A stretch of DNA of 64,000 bases. Source: JACKBK01 sp963707275. Its GTDB lineage: Bacteria; Chloroflexota; Anaerolineae; JAAEKA01. Shown here one piece after another: positions 39,789 to 49,733 of the stretch. Numbering within the stretch: the first letter of the stretch is position 1; every line of letters starts with the position of its first letter. Below the pieces are notes generated by a model, which was given only the letters and a program-made list of their open reading frames with translations, searched no databases and had not been told where the DNA came from. Where the stretch lies: positions 992,001-1,056,000 of the forward strand of contig CAVPPH010000001.1 of NCBI GenBank assembly GCA_963707275.1, in the 5' to 3' direction. The position numbers and the translations under genes are program-made.

Positions 39789-40061
39789 ATGGACACCGGG
39801 CACAGCCCAACTGAGATTTTTGAGATCCGCCTCAAGGGGCACCTGGATACGCGCTGGGCGAGCTGGTTTGAAGGAATGAGCATCACCCTGACAGAAGAGG
39901 GCGACACCGTTCTCACCGGCCCGGTCGTTGACCAGGCGGCCCTGCACGGGCTGCTGAAAAAGGTGCGCGACCTGGGTTTGCTTTTGATCTCAGTCAATCG
40001 CGTTGAGCGTGGCCAGGGCGGCAACTCAGGCAGCGTGCTGCGATATTCAGATAAGCGATAA
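39789..40061 (+). CDS. Small conserved hypothetical protein
   Basis: ATG 39789 is preferred over GTG 39750 because of AGAGGCAACG upstream. The 90-residue product reads PTEIFEIRLKGHLDTRWASWFEGMSITLTEEGDTVLTGPVVDQAALHGLLKKVRDLGLLLISVNRVE. It looks like a compact alpha/beta protein with no membrane segment. I recall such sequences as hypothetical proteins near LuxR/MalT genes. Function unknown. It is followed by another small gene with a ribosome site. Confidence 0.65.
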   Translation: MDTGHSPTEIFEIRLKGHLDTRWASWFEGMSITLTEEGDTVLTGPVVDQAALHGLLKKVRDLGLLLISVNRVERGQGGNSGSVLRYSDKR

Positions 40062-40087
40062 GCGATATTCGAAAGAAGGAGTACACA

Positions 40088-40315
40088 ATGAACGACTTAC
40101 AGAACCACCCGGAAGATAAGGCAGCGAGTCCAAAGGGAACAACTCGCAATATCGTCTTAGTCTCAGTAGTGTTTGCGGCGGCCATGCTCATTGCGTCGGT
40201 CACTATCGTTGATAAGGGCACTTCTCAGACCGTGATCCTGCTGCTGGTGGCACTATGGTTGGTCCCATTCCTCTATTTCGCCAGAGCAAGAAATCAATCA
40301 TCTAGCCGACGATAA
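40088..40315 (+). CDS. Two-helix small membrane protein
   Basis: ATG 40088 follows GAAGGAGTACACA. The 75-residue protein has a charged N-terminus (MNDLQNHPEDKAASPKGTTR), then two hydrophobic helices (IVLVSVVFAAAMLIASVTIV and TVILLLVALWLVPFLYFA) and a basic tail. It lies 26 bases after the preceding small gene. No family recognised. The ribosome site and clean two-helix pattern support it as real. Confidence 0.65.
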   Translation: MNDLQNHPEDKAASPKGTTRNIVLVSVVFAAAMLIASVTIVDKGTSQTVILLLVALWLVPFLYFARARNQSSSRR

Positions 40316-40487
40316 ATCAAAGCAAAGGGAGACACACTCATGAAAGCAGCGATGTACACGTAGTACTGATCAGCAGAGTGATGACGAAACTCGGCTGACG
40401 TCATTCTGAAACGAGTCAAACGACCATTCATTTTTCGTGCTTTCGGCTCTGATCGTGCGAAACTTTCGACCAAAGGAGATATTTCCA

Positions 40488-41225
40488 ATGAAAACCAAGG
40501 TCAACGAACTGTCCCCCAACGCTTACGCCCGTATCGCCGGTGTCCTGTATCTGGTTATCACTGTCGCCGCTATTTTTGCTCATTTTGTCATTCCTGAGCA
40601 GTTTATCGTGCCTGGTGATGCCGCAGCAACGGCCGCTAATATCACCTCGTCTGAAACCCTTTTTCGGATCGGGTTGATCGGCAGCGAACTGGTTGTCTTG
40701 TTGAGCGAAGTTGTACTGTCTGTCGTGCTGTACTATTTACTCAAGCCGGTTAGCAAACCCTTATCCTTACTGGCGGCCGTTTCGCGGCTTAGCTATGACC
40801 ACTATTCACGGTCTGAATCTGCTGAACTACTACTTCGTTTTGCAACTCCTGTCGGGCGGGGACTACCTGACCGTCTTTGAGCCCGGACCAGGTAAACGCG
40901 CTGGTGACGCTGTTCCTCGAATGCCCACAGTGTTGGCTTCACGATTGGCATTGCCTTCTTAGTCCCGCACGTGTTGATCCTGGGATACCTGATTATCAAG
41001 TCGGGTTATTTCCCCAAGGTGCTGGGCATCCTGTTTGTCGCCGCCGGGATTGGCTATCTGATTGACACAATCGGCTTGCTGCTGGTGCCGGGTTACACAT
41101 CAACTCCAGGTTTGATAGCCATGGTCATCGCCCTTGCTGAAATTGCCTTCCCCATCTGGTTGTTGGTCAAAGGCGTCAACACGGATCGCTGGCAAAATCG
41201 CGCCCTGACCCTGGAAACTGCGTAG
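40488..41225 (+). CDS. DUF4386-type membrane protein (frameshifted)
   Basis: ATG 40488 follows AAAGGAGATATTTCC. The opening NELSPNAYARIAGVLYLVITVAAIFAHFVIP and the helices FRIGLIGSELVVLLSEVVLSVVLYYLL, VLILGYLIIKSGYFPKVLGILFVAAGIGYLID and IAMVIALAEIAFPIWLLVKGV match the DUF4386 pattern of about six helices. Breaks near 40795 and 40880-40945 split the middle. Function is unknown in the family. Confidence 0.8.
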
Positions 41226-41248
41226 GGTGACGTTCACGAATAGAGCCT

Positions 41249-41282
41249 GAACTGGGCCAATCTCCAAGACTTGGCCCAGTTC
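41249..41282. terminator. Perfect hairpin after the DUF4386 gene
   Basis: GAACTGGGCCAA and TTGGCCCAGTTC form a perfect 12-bp stem with a 10-base loop, 23 bases after the DUF4386 stop. It lacks a T-tract, so it may be a stabilising or weak terminator structure. Confidence 0.6.
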
Positions 41283-41344
41283 ACATTGCACCCTCACCCT
41301 GGAAGGATGATACTATGTTGACAGTGATATCAAAGGAGAATTCC

Positions 41345-42492
41345 ATGATTAAACAACTTATCTTGAGCCTGACCTTGATGATGATGCTGCTTTCCGGCTG
41401 CGTCACCACCGCCCAGGACGACCCGCAGGCGTTCCCGCCGGATGTCGTTGCGGAGATACAAGCGAAAATGGACGATCTGACCGCAGGCGAACTCCCGCCC
41501 GGCATGGTCGTGTGGATCGACGCACCGGAGTACCGATTCGAGGGAGCAAGTGGTTTCGCGAACCTCATGGACGACACCCCGATGCCGCCGGAGGGCGCGT
41601 TCCGGATTGGCAGTATCACCAAGATGTTCACCGCGGCGGTGATCATCCAACTTGCGGAGGACGGCGTGCTGACCCTGGACGATCCGCTGGCGCTGTGGCT
41701 GCCGGAGGTAGCCGAGCAACTGCCTTATGGCGACCAGATCACGCTGCGCCACCTGCTGACGCACACGTCCGGTCTGTTTAACGTGGTCGAACACGAGGCT
41801 TACTACGCTGATCTCTTCACTGAGATGGTGGTTGATGAGGATACCGGGAGTCGTGACACTGGCCTGCGTCCAACGGGATCCCCACGACACGCTCGCCCGC
41901 TACGTCTATGGCAAAGATGCCCAGTTTGAGCCGGGGACACAGTGGCGCTACAGCAACACCAACTACACGCTGCTCGGCATGGTCATCGAAAAGGCGGCGG
42001 ATATGCCGCTCGCAGAGGCGTATCGCACGCACATCTATGAACCACTGGGCATGGACGTCAACGTTCCTGGATTGCTACGAAGACCCGGTGATTGATGTGG
42101 TACACGGCTATACGGGATCTGGGGACACCATGACCGATGTCACTGAACTGCATGAATCCGTCGGGTGGTCGGCGGGCGGCCTGGTCTCTACCGCACCGGA
42201 CCTGATCGCCTTCGCCCGCGGGTTGTTCGGTGGGGCGCTGTTTGACGATCCGGAGTCGCTGGTCGCGATGACGACACCCGCCCCCGGCAGTTCCTACGGT
42301 CTGGGCGTCATGCTCCAAGCGGAATATATGGGGCATGCAGGCTATATTGCCGGTTTTCGATCGGTGCTCAATTATGCGCCTGAGTTCGATACAGTTGTGG
42401 TGATGCTCTACAACCACGATGGCGCCGATCCCGAACAAAGTCTGGCAGATGTGCTGAATCCGGTGCTCCCGTTGCTGCGTGTGGAGGAGTGA
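41345..42492 (+). CDS. Serine hydrolase (class C beta-lactamase fold) lipoprotein
   Basis: ATG 41345 follows AAAGGAGAATTCC. A lipoprotein signal ends MMMLLSGC. The catalytic domain shows SITKMF (SxxK), RYSNTNYTLLGMVIE (YxN) and HAGYIAGF (HxG), the triad layout of class C beta-lactamase/esterase/D-aminopeptidase proteins. Breaks are near 41860 and 42065. Ligand could be a peptide, ester or muropeptide; beta-lactam hydrolysis is not implied. A second paralogue follows at 42645. Confidence 0.85.
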
Positions 42493-42644
42493 GAAGCCGG
42501 GAGAAGTAAACGTTCACAAGATGATGGCTCATGTCTGGACCAAGTACGCTCGGTCGTGCGGGCACGTTGGCTTCGCACAGACCAGGTCTCGGAGCACTTC
42601 TACGTGGACATGAGCCTAAATGAATAGTGAGGATCAGAAAAGTC

Positions 42645-43730
42645 ATGGAAAATCTCAATAAGAGCCGTATAGTTCGAATACTTAGAATAATCATGCCCAT
42701 CGTGGGGCTAATCACCATCATCGTAATCCCCCCCTTGGACCTGGTACCGCCATTGATAGCACCCTTACCAGATACGGTGCAGGAGCAGGTTGATGATGCA
42801 GTTGATCATGGGCTGGATGGCATCATCGTTTATGTCGATCAAGCAGGCAAGGCGCCAGAATTTTATGCTGCTGGCTGGAAGAATAAATTGACCCAAGAAC
42901 CAGCCGATCCGCACGCATTGTTCAGAATTGGCAGTATCAGCAAACTGTACATCGCCACCGCAGTCGCCAAATTGGTCAGCAACGGGAGTTTGTCGCTGGA
43001 TCAAACTCTCGCTGATTACTTGCCGGAACTTGCAGGAAGAATTGAATATGCTGATCAGATTACCCTGAGAATGATGGTGCAGCATCGCAGCGGCATTCCT
43101 AATTTCACGGACGATGAAGCGTGGGATTGGTTCACTTCGCAGACAGACATCGACAAGGCCCTGGAACTGGTCTTGGATGAACCAGCAGATTTTAAGCCTG
43201 ACGCGCGCTACAGTTACTCCAATACAAACTATCTGCTGATTGGCCGTATCCTTGACAAAGTGTTGGGATACAGCCACCATCAATATATCGATGAGGAAAT
43301 ATTGGCTCCTCTCGGGCTAACGAATACGTACAGTTTGCTCAGCCAGGTGGAATACGATGATGTTGTCAGTGGGTACTGGTATGAATATGACGATGATCTC
43401 AGGCAACTTGATCATATATTCCGGGTGGATCGATGATCGCAACTGCGGAGGATGTCGGGCATATTTTTGAGAGCATTGAATGATGGCTCATTGCTGAATG
43501 ACGACGAGCAGGCGATCTACTCCTCAATTTACGAATATGAACATACCGGCTGGGTGCCAGGATACTACAGTATCGCACGCTATCACGAAGATATTGATAC
43601 AGTTGTCATTCAGTTTGTGAATACAACCGGCGGAGACACCTGGGGGACAGCGAATGTAATCGGCGGAAAGACAACGGGCATATCAAATATCATCTATAAC
43701 CGTATTGTCCGGATACTGCAGAGGCAATAA
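42645..43730 (+). CDS. Second serine hydrolase (beta-lactamase fold) with N-terminal anchor
   Basis: ATG 42645 (MENLNKSRIVRILRIIMPIVGLITIIVIPP) opens with a hydrophobic signal-anchor, not a lipobox. Catalytic motifs are FRIGSISKLY (SxxK), YSYSNTNYLLIGRIL (YxN) and HTGWVPGYY (HxG). Two frame breaks occur near 43420 and 43470. The DNA is visibly richer in A/T than the surrounding genes, so it may be a more recent acquisition. It and the preceding gene are separate paralogues, not one duplicated gene: the intervening sequence differs and identities are only in motifs. Confidence 0.8.
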
Positions 43731-43797
43731 GTTAGACGCCAAGGCTTTGGAAATCTATTGGCTCACCAATCTGCCGCCTTATAGGGTACACTAGAGT

Positions 43798-43832
43798 TGA
43801 CCCCGCTCGTAAGATGAGCGGGGTCAGTTTTC
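43798..43832. terminator. Bidirectional terminator between convergent genes
   Basis: TGACCCCGCTC and GAGCGGGGTCA form a perfect 11-bp stem with a 7-base loop and are followed by GTTTTC. It sits between the plus-strand hydrolase stop (43730) and the minus-strand gene stop (43871). Confidence 0.8.
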
Positions 43833-43870
43833 AATTCTGCTCAAGCCAGCTAGGGCCGTAAACCCTGACG

Positions 43871-45368
43871 CTAGAAGTTGATCGCTTGATGGGTGTTCGC
43901 TGCGTACAGGCGATCGTCGTCGCCGGGCACGTAGTCGAAGGCGATCTGTGGCACGTGGCTGTCGATCTCGATGTAGCCGGCGTCCATATACTCCCACATC
44001 ACCTGGAACGGCTCCTTGCCGTCCACCCATTTCTCGCCGAAGATGACGCCGTGGCCGGGCAGGATCGTGAACGCCACCTTGCGCGGATCGGCCTCGTTGC
44101 GGAAAGCCTGCGAGCGGGCAAAGGCGTAGCGCACGCCGCGCGCCTGGGCATCGGTGCCGCAGGTCACGGGATAGTTGAAGTAGGGCGCGTCCAGCGCGAC
44201 GTACTCCACATAGCGCGGGTCATAGGCCAGCACACCGCGGTGGCCGTGCAGCTTGGAGCGGATCACCGGCGCCAGCGCGCCGTCGTCCAGCCGCACCTGC
44301 GGCAGGTCGGCGTCCATGTCGTACATCTCGACCGCTTCCGACGACGGCGGGTCGTTTTCCTTGTCCTCCACGTGGCGCACCAGCGCGCCCATGCCGTCCT
44401 CGCGCACGCCGACAATCAGGACCAGATCGGCCTCGGTGATGGCGGCTTTTTCGACCGGGCGCGCGCTGCCGGTAACCGTGGCAACCAGTGCGTCGACGTC
44501 GGTGTCCCAGGTGCTGAAGCAGCCTTCGCTGTACTGGCTGGCAATCGAGTGGCCGACCGCCGGCACCTGCGTCAGGCTGGAGACGTGCACGGTGTCGGTG
44601 AAGAAGTTGCGCACGCCCAGCTCACGCGCGGCGTGGCACATTGCGTCGGGCGTCGTCATCTCATCCCAGATCGCTCGCGGCAACGGTTCGCCCACCGGCT
44701 GGTGGAAGTGAATGTCGGTTGCGCTCATGGCTGTCACCACCCTCAGCGCCGCGTCGCGGTACATCTCTGCCGGGCTGTGTCCCGCCAACATGCTGGCCGG
44801 GAATGCGCCGACCAGGTCAAAGTGGTAGATCGCCTCGGGCCGGTCGTCGCCCACCACCAGCAGGATGCGCAGGCACATGGCCTGGGTCTGCAGAATACGC
44901 TCCATTGCCAGGATCGGGCCGCCGCGATGTCCCTGCTCGTACAGGGTTTTATAAGCGGTTGGGGCGAGGCCGGGGAAGTTGTAGTCGGCTGGATCAGGCT
45001 CCGGTTTGCGGATTGCTGCGTCGAGCTGTTCCACCATCTCTTTGAACTGCGCCGGCGTGCAGTGCAGCAAAGTGACGAACGCTGGTGTGTGGCTGAGCTT
45101 GAAACGCGAGCGGGCGGTGAAGATGAGCGCCTCGCGCCAGCGCAGGGCTGTCCCAAACGGTGCGGTCGTCAGCAGCATGTCCGTCTGCCGCGCCGGGCGT
45201 CTCGTCGATGACGTGACCCAACTCGGCGAACTGCGCCAGCAAGTTCTTGCGGGCTTCGTCCAGCACAGGGGAAGTTGGTCCGCCGGGCACAACTGAGAGG
45301 TGGATCTGCTTCAGCCAGTCGTGGACCGGGGGATTTTCCAGCGTAAGAGTGGGAGTGGTTGCGTACAC
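43871..45368 (-). CDS. Unrecognised cytoplasmic protein, ~498 aa
   Basis: GTG 45368 follows AGGAGGTATTC, a strong ribosome site. The protein begins MYATTPTLTLENPPVHDWLKQIHL and, after one extra base near 45195, continues RQTDMLLTTAPFGTALRWREALIFTAR, then DAAIRKPEPDPADYNF, ATDIHFHQPVGEPLPRAIWD, TGSARPVEKAAITEADLVLIVG, VIFGEKWVDGKEPFQVMWEYM and ends HQAINF. There is no signal peptide or membrane helix. The many acidic and His residues (IHFHQP) could be a metal or catalytic site. I do not recognise the family. It stands alone between a terminator and a large hairpin. Confidence 0.65.
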
Positions 45369-45453
45369 GAATACCTCCTGAATTGGGAACGGCAGGCAAC
45401 CCGCAGGTTTTGTCGTTCAACCAGTCTATGAATTGTGGGTGGCGTTCGAAAGC

Positions 45454-45521
45454 TCTGTTTATTCGTAGTAGGCGCTTCAGCGCCTTCGCTGGCGCTGAAG
45501 CGCCTACTACGAATAAACAGA
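45454..45521. repeat. Perfect 31-bp inverted repeat
   Basis: The left arm (45454-45484) starts TCTGTTTATTCGTAGTAGG and ends CTTCAGCGCC. The right arm (45491-45521) is its exact complement, with a 6-base TTCGCT loop. The arms are perfect over 31 bp, far longer than a terminator needs, and lie between the start of the 43871-45368 gene and the end of cmk. Confidence 0.8.
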
Positions 45522-45619
45522 ATTCAAACACACCCGGTCGATTCTTAACTCATGAAACAAGAAGCGCTGCGTATTTTGGCGCAGGCTCCAAAACCTAGAA
45601 CACCCGCAGGCGTCCGAAG

Positions 45620-46307
45620 CTACGTGGAATTTCCGGCTTTTCGCAGGATTTCTTCAACAACCTGATCGGGGGTCAGACCGGTACTGTCAACGATGATGGA
45701 ATCCTCGGCTGGGCGCAGCGGCGCAATGGATCGCGTCGAGTTCGATTTCGTCGCGGCGCCGGATCTCAGCCAGCACCTCGTCGAACGTTCGGCTGCCGCC
45801 GCGCGCCTCCTCTTCCAGCCAGCGCCGGCGCGCGCGCTCTTCGGCCGATGCTACCAGAAAGACCTTCAGTTCGGCGTCTGGCAGAACCACGGTGCCGATG
45901 TCCCGCCCGACCATCACGATCCGGCCACGCTCGGCCACTCGCCGCTGTTGCTCGACCATGGCCGTGCGCACGCCGCCGTATGCTGCCACCGGCGACACGT
46001 TGGCATTGATCCGCGGCTCGCGCAGCGCCCAGGTGACGTCCTGGCCGTTGACCAGCACCGTGGACTGGCGACCGTCGGCCACCGTCGGCGGCAACACGTC
46101 GATGTCCACCGTCCTGGCCAGCGCGGTGACCGCCGCCTCGTCGGCGATCGCTGTGCCGCAGTCCAGCGCCAGCCAGGTTACCGCCCGGTACATCAGCCCG
46201 GTGTCGAAGTAGATATATCCCAGCCGGTCAGCCAGCAGCTCGCCGATGGTGCTTTTTCCCGACGCCGCCGGGCCATCCATCGCCACGACTTCAGGCAGCT
46301 TGCTCAT
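45620..46307 (-). CDS. cmk: Cytidylate kinase
   Basis: ATG 46307 overlaps the rluB stop (TGATG). The P-loop reads AMDGPAASGKSTIGELLADRLGYIYFDTGLMYRA, a CMK signature; then GRIVMVGRDIGTVVLP and the LID-like RARRRWLEEEARGG. Near the end an extra A (GAACTCGAC for GACTCGAC-like) breaks the frame. Corrected, the text is RRDEIDSTRSIAPLRPAEDSIIVDSTGLTPDQVVEEILRKAG, the CMK C-terminus. It phosphorylates CMP/dCMP in the cytoplasm. Stop placed at 45620 on that reading. It is last in the dacF-rluB-cmk run. Confidence 0.95.
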
Positions 46308-47350
46308 CAATCTCGCGACCCCTTCGGTTTCGACTTCGGTCTGGCAGGCGGTTTCGACGACGGTGAGCTGCCGCCGCCGGAGGACCGGCTGCGCGGCGGG
46401 CCGCCCTTGGTGTTGGGAGCCGGCGCGCGCGTGGGTCCTCGCTTACCGGGGGCGCGGTCTTTGGAAGTGGCAGCGCCTTTGCCGCCGCCGCCAGTGCGGC
46501 CTCTGGACGGCTCAGCGCGCTTGCCGGTCCGCTGGTCATCGCGCGGTCCGCCAGCGGCCTGCCGGCGTGCGTTGGGACGGGAGGTGCGCGGCCGGGTTGC
46601 CATGCGCAGCCGCTGGATCTCGCTGCGGTTCAGCGGGCGACTCTGGCCCGGCTTCAGCTTGCGATCCAGCATCAGCGGCCCGATCTGTACGCGGATCAGG
46701 CGGCGCACGTTCAAATGTTCTTCCGCCGCCATCCGTCGAATCTGGCGCTTCTTGCCCTCGCGCATGATAACCCGTATCCACGCGCCGTCAGGCTGCTCTA
46801 CGTCGGGCAGCGGCTGTACCGAAGGCGGTTTCTCGACCACCTTCCAGTCCGAAGGGGCCGTCTTCCCGTCGCCCAGCTCGATGCCGCGCCGCACGCGCGC
46901 CAGCGTGTCGGTGCCGGGCGCGCGGTTCAACAGCACGTAGTAGGTCTTGACGTGTTCGTAGCGCGGGTGGCTCAGCCGCAGCGTCATCTCGCCATCGTCG
47001 GTCAGCAGCAGCAACCCTTCGCTGTCCGCGTCCAGCCGGCCAATTGGGTAGAGGCGGTTGTTGGAGGTTATCAGCGTCTCCAGGCCCGGCCGGCCGCGCT
47101 CGTCGTTGAAGACCGAGAGGATGCCGGGCGGCTTGTAGAGCATGATGTAGGTATAGCGTTTTTCCTGCTTCGATTTGATCCGTCGGCCATCGACCTCAAC
47201 CACGTCGCGCGCCAGGTCAACCTTCGTGCCCAGATGGCGCACGATCTCGCCGTTGACCGTGACGTGCCCTTCGGTGATCAAGTCCTCGCAGGCTCGCCGC
47301 GAGGCGACGCCGGAATTCGCCATTACTTTTTGTAGTCGTTCAGGCGGCAT
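46307..47350 (-). CDS. rluB: 23S rRNA pseudouridine synthase RluB-type with long basic tail
   Basis: An intact 347-residue RsuA/RluB-type enzyme. N-terminal S4-like region ERLQKVMANSGVASRRACEDLI; catalytic GRLDADSEGLLLLTDDG (Asp nucleophile); then EGKKRQIRRM typical of the subfamily. The last ~100 residues (from about 250) are an Arg/Gly/Pro/Lys-rich disordered tail, as seen in other high-GC bacteria. It modifies ribosomal RNA. It lies 2 bases after the dacF stop and its stop overlaps cmk. Confidence 0.92.
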   Translation of the reverse strand: MPPERLQKVMANSGVASRRACEDLITEGHVTVNGEIVRHLGTKVDLARDVVEVDGRRIKSKQEKRYTYIMLYKPPGILSVFNDERGRPGLETLITSNNRLYPIGRLDADSEGLLLLTDDGEMTLRLSHPRYEHVKTYYVLLNRAPGTDTLARVRRGIELGDGKTAPSDWKVVEKPPSVQPLPDVEQPDGAWIRVIMREGKKRQIRRMAAEEHLNVRRLIRVQIGPLMLDRKLKPGQSRPLNRSEIQRLRMATRPRTSRPNARRQAAGGPRDDQRTGKRAEPSRGRTGGGGKGAATSKDRAPGKRGPTRAPAPNTKGGPPRSRSSGGGSSPSSKPPARPKSKPKGSRD

Positions 47351-47352
47351 AG

Positions 47353-48466
47353 TTAGTAGTCACTCGCTAACGCCGGCGCGGAGGCCAGCAATTGATTGCC
47401 CAAATACCAGCGAATCTCGCCGATAGGTTGACCGGCCGCGGGAGCTGCGCCGCCGGATACGAACTGACTGCGCACCAGCGGCCACTGCCAGGCGGGCAGG
47501 AAGAGCCACGGCCGCTCGGGAACCGTGACCCGCAAGGGCTGGCCGTCAGTCGCGCGCACCCAGGAGGTCAGACCAGCAGGCGCAGGCGCCGGGCCGCGGC
47601 GATAATGTTCCTCGCCGAAGTCGAACAGGGTGGCGACGTCGCTGTAGCGATCCTGGCTGCCCAGCACCACCGCGACAGTGCGGAAGCCATCCTGCGAAAA
47701 CGATCCGACCAGGCACTGGCCCGCGGCGTCGCTGGTACCGGTCTTGATGCCGTCAGCGCCGGGGTAGACACCCAGCAGTTCGTTGATGTTGAAGAGCTGC
47801 CGGCCGGCTGCTTCGTGGCTCTGCGTCGCCACCATGGTGCGGAAGACCGGGTTGGCCATGGCCAGCTCTGCCAGCCGCCACAGATCCTGCCGCGCTGCTG
47901 TAGTGATCGGGTGCGTCCAGACCGTGCGGGTTGGCAAAGTGGGTGCTGGTCAGACCAAGCTCAGCCGCGCGCTGGTTCATCAAGTCCACGAACGCCTGCT
48001 GGCTGCCAGCCACATGTTCAGCCAACGCCGCCGCCGCGTCGTTGCCGGAGCGGAGCAGCAGGCCCCACAACAGGTCTTCCACCGTCAGCGTCTCACCAGC
48101 CACCAGCCCCATGGACGCCTCGCCCACCAGCGCCGACGGCGAAACGGTGACAACGTCACTCAGGTTGGCCCGTTCCAGCACCAGCAGGGCGGTCATGATT
48201 TTGGTGGTGCTGGCCATGGCGCGTGGTTCCGTCGCGTTGACTTCGCCCAGCACCCGGCCGGTGGTGCTGTCGGCCAGCAACGCAGCCGGCGCAGAGATCG
48301 GCGGCAAGGTTTGTGCAGCTTGCTGCGCTTCGATCTGTTCCGGGAAGATGGCTGTTGATCCCGGTTGTCCGCCGCGCAAAATCGGCGGGCCGGCCGCGAC
48401 GTTGAGCAGGGTCGCCAGGCTCAGCAGCACCGACCAGATTGCGGTGGGTAGTGCGGATGCGGTCAT
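47353..48466 (-). CDS. dacF: D-alanyl-D-alanine carboxypeptidase (DacF/PBP5-like)
   Basis: ATG 48466 begins MTASALPTAIWSVLLSLATLLN, a signal peptide. Serine-peptidase S11 motifs follow: RAMASTTKIMTALLVLE (SxxK), LLLRSGNDAAAALAEHV (SxN) and GADGIKTGTSDAAGQC (KTG). HFANPHGLD is also typical. One break near 47910 separates PHGLDAPDH from TTARQDLWRLAELAMANPVF. The enzyme trims pentapeptides in peptidoglycan outside the membrane. Upstream in-frame codons to 48610 are not used because the ribosome-adjacent signal peptide starts at 48466. Confidence 0.92.
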
Positions 48467-48566
48467 CGGAAGTTCGTTCGTCGACGTTCGACTTTTTTGG
48501 CAAAATCGAATGTCTTCTCGTTGCACGTGCGCCATCTTAACCGACGCTGTGCGGCGTGTCAAAAGG

Positions 48567-49530
48567 TCAGGGACGCAGCAACACCTTGAGCACGCCTGGT
48601 CGCGCGGCATGTTCCAGCGCGGCCAGCCCCTGTGAAAGCGGGTACGTCGCGTCGATCAGCGGTCGCGGATCGACCTGTCCGCTGACCAGCGTCGCCAGCG
48701 CGGCGTCGAATGGCCCGCATCGCGAGCCGATCACCTGGATCTCGTCCACCACCACCCTGCTCAGATCCACCTCTGCCGCGCCGTGGTAGGTGCTCTTCAG
48801 GACGATGATGCCCTGGGATCGCACCAGGTCCAGTGCATCGGCAAAGCCGGCTGGGCTACCGGTGCAGTCCACGACCAGGTCCGCCCAGCCGTAGGGCAGG
48901 CCACCGCGCTCGACTGTTCTGATGCCGGCTTCGCGCAGCAGCGACAACTTGGGCGATGTCAGGTCGCGGCCGATGGCCACCAGCTCCGCGCCGGCGCCGG
49001 CCAGCGATCGCGCCACCAGTTGGCCCAGTCGGCCCGCTCCGATGACTGCAACCCGGTCGGTGGGACGGATGGCGACCTGTTCAGCGGACTCGCAGCGCGG
49101 CCGCCAGCGGTTCGGTGAACACCGCCGCCTCGTCTGGTACGCCGTCAGGCACGCTGTGCAGGTTGGCGACGGGCAGGGCAACGAACTCAGCAAACACGCC
49201 GTCTCGTTCGCGGATGCCGACGACCTGCCGGGTGAGGCAGTGTTCCCGCACGCCGCGCGCACAGAAAACACACTCACCACAGCCGATGTTGATCTCGCCC
49301 GTCACTCGTTGCCCGATCAGGTCAGACCGACTGGCGCACGCTGTGACGCTGCCCACGAACTCGTGGCCCAGCACGCCGCTGAACCCTGCGTAGCCTCGCA
49401 CTATCTCCAGATCGGTGCTGCAAATGCCGGCCAGCAGCACCTGCACCAGCGCCTCGCCGGCGGCCGGCTGCGGCATCGGATAACCAGGATCAACGCGTGC
49501 GGTTGTACCGTCAAAGGTCAGGGCGTTCAT
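48567..49530 (-). CDS. Zinc-dependent alcohol dehydrogenase (MDR)
   Basis: The 320-residue protein starts MNALTFDGTTARVDPGYPMPQPAAGEALVQVLLAGICSTDLEIVRGYAGFSGVLGHEFVG, a medium-chain dehydrogenase opening with CxTD and GHE zinc ligands. The structural-zinc-like GCGECVFCARGVREHC is present. The Rossmann part reads VAVIGAGRLGQLVARSLAGAGAELVAIG. One break near 49085 shifts the frame between the two domains. Substrate unknown. It has no operon partner; its start abuts the 49.55-kb palindrome. Confidence 0.9.
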
Positions 49531-49547
49531 GGGCGGCTCGTGGGAAG

Positions 49548-49586
49548 TTAGGTGACAGTCACTTTCCGAAAGTGACTGTCACCTAA
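49548..49586. repeat. TTAGGTGACAGTCACTTTC palindrome
   Basis: Two perfect 19-bp arms flank a single C. It is upstream of the alcohol dehydrogenase start and shares the GTGACAG...CACTTTC core with 8113-8147. Further half-like words (GGACTGTCACCTG and AAGTGGCTCTCACCTGAG) follow to about 49655, suggesting a decayed second copy. Confidence 0.8.
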
Positions 49587-49661
49587 TCCGAAAGTGCTTG
49601 GGAACCATTCCGGACGGACTGTCACCTGTACGCAAGTGGCTCTCACCTGAGTGGATACCTG

Positions 49662-49705
49662 ATAAAAAGTATCCCGGAAGCGACGATACATCGTTTCCGG
49701 GATAC
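49662..49705 (-). terminator. Rho-independent terminator of secDF
   Basis: On the minus strand GTATCCCGGAAACGATG and CGTCGCTTCCGGGATAC form a stem with one G:T pair, followed by TTTTTATC. It lies about 30 bases beyond the secF stop. Confidence 0.85.
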
Positions 49706-49733
49706 GAAGCTGCTTTGGCGTTGGCGATCAGGA

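Noticed and set aside
41345..42492. Antibiotic-resistance beta-lactamase call
   Set aside because: The motifs define a broad serine hydrolase fold. Nothing shows beta-lactam hydrolysis, and lipoprotein homologues often act on peptides or esters.
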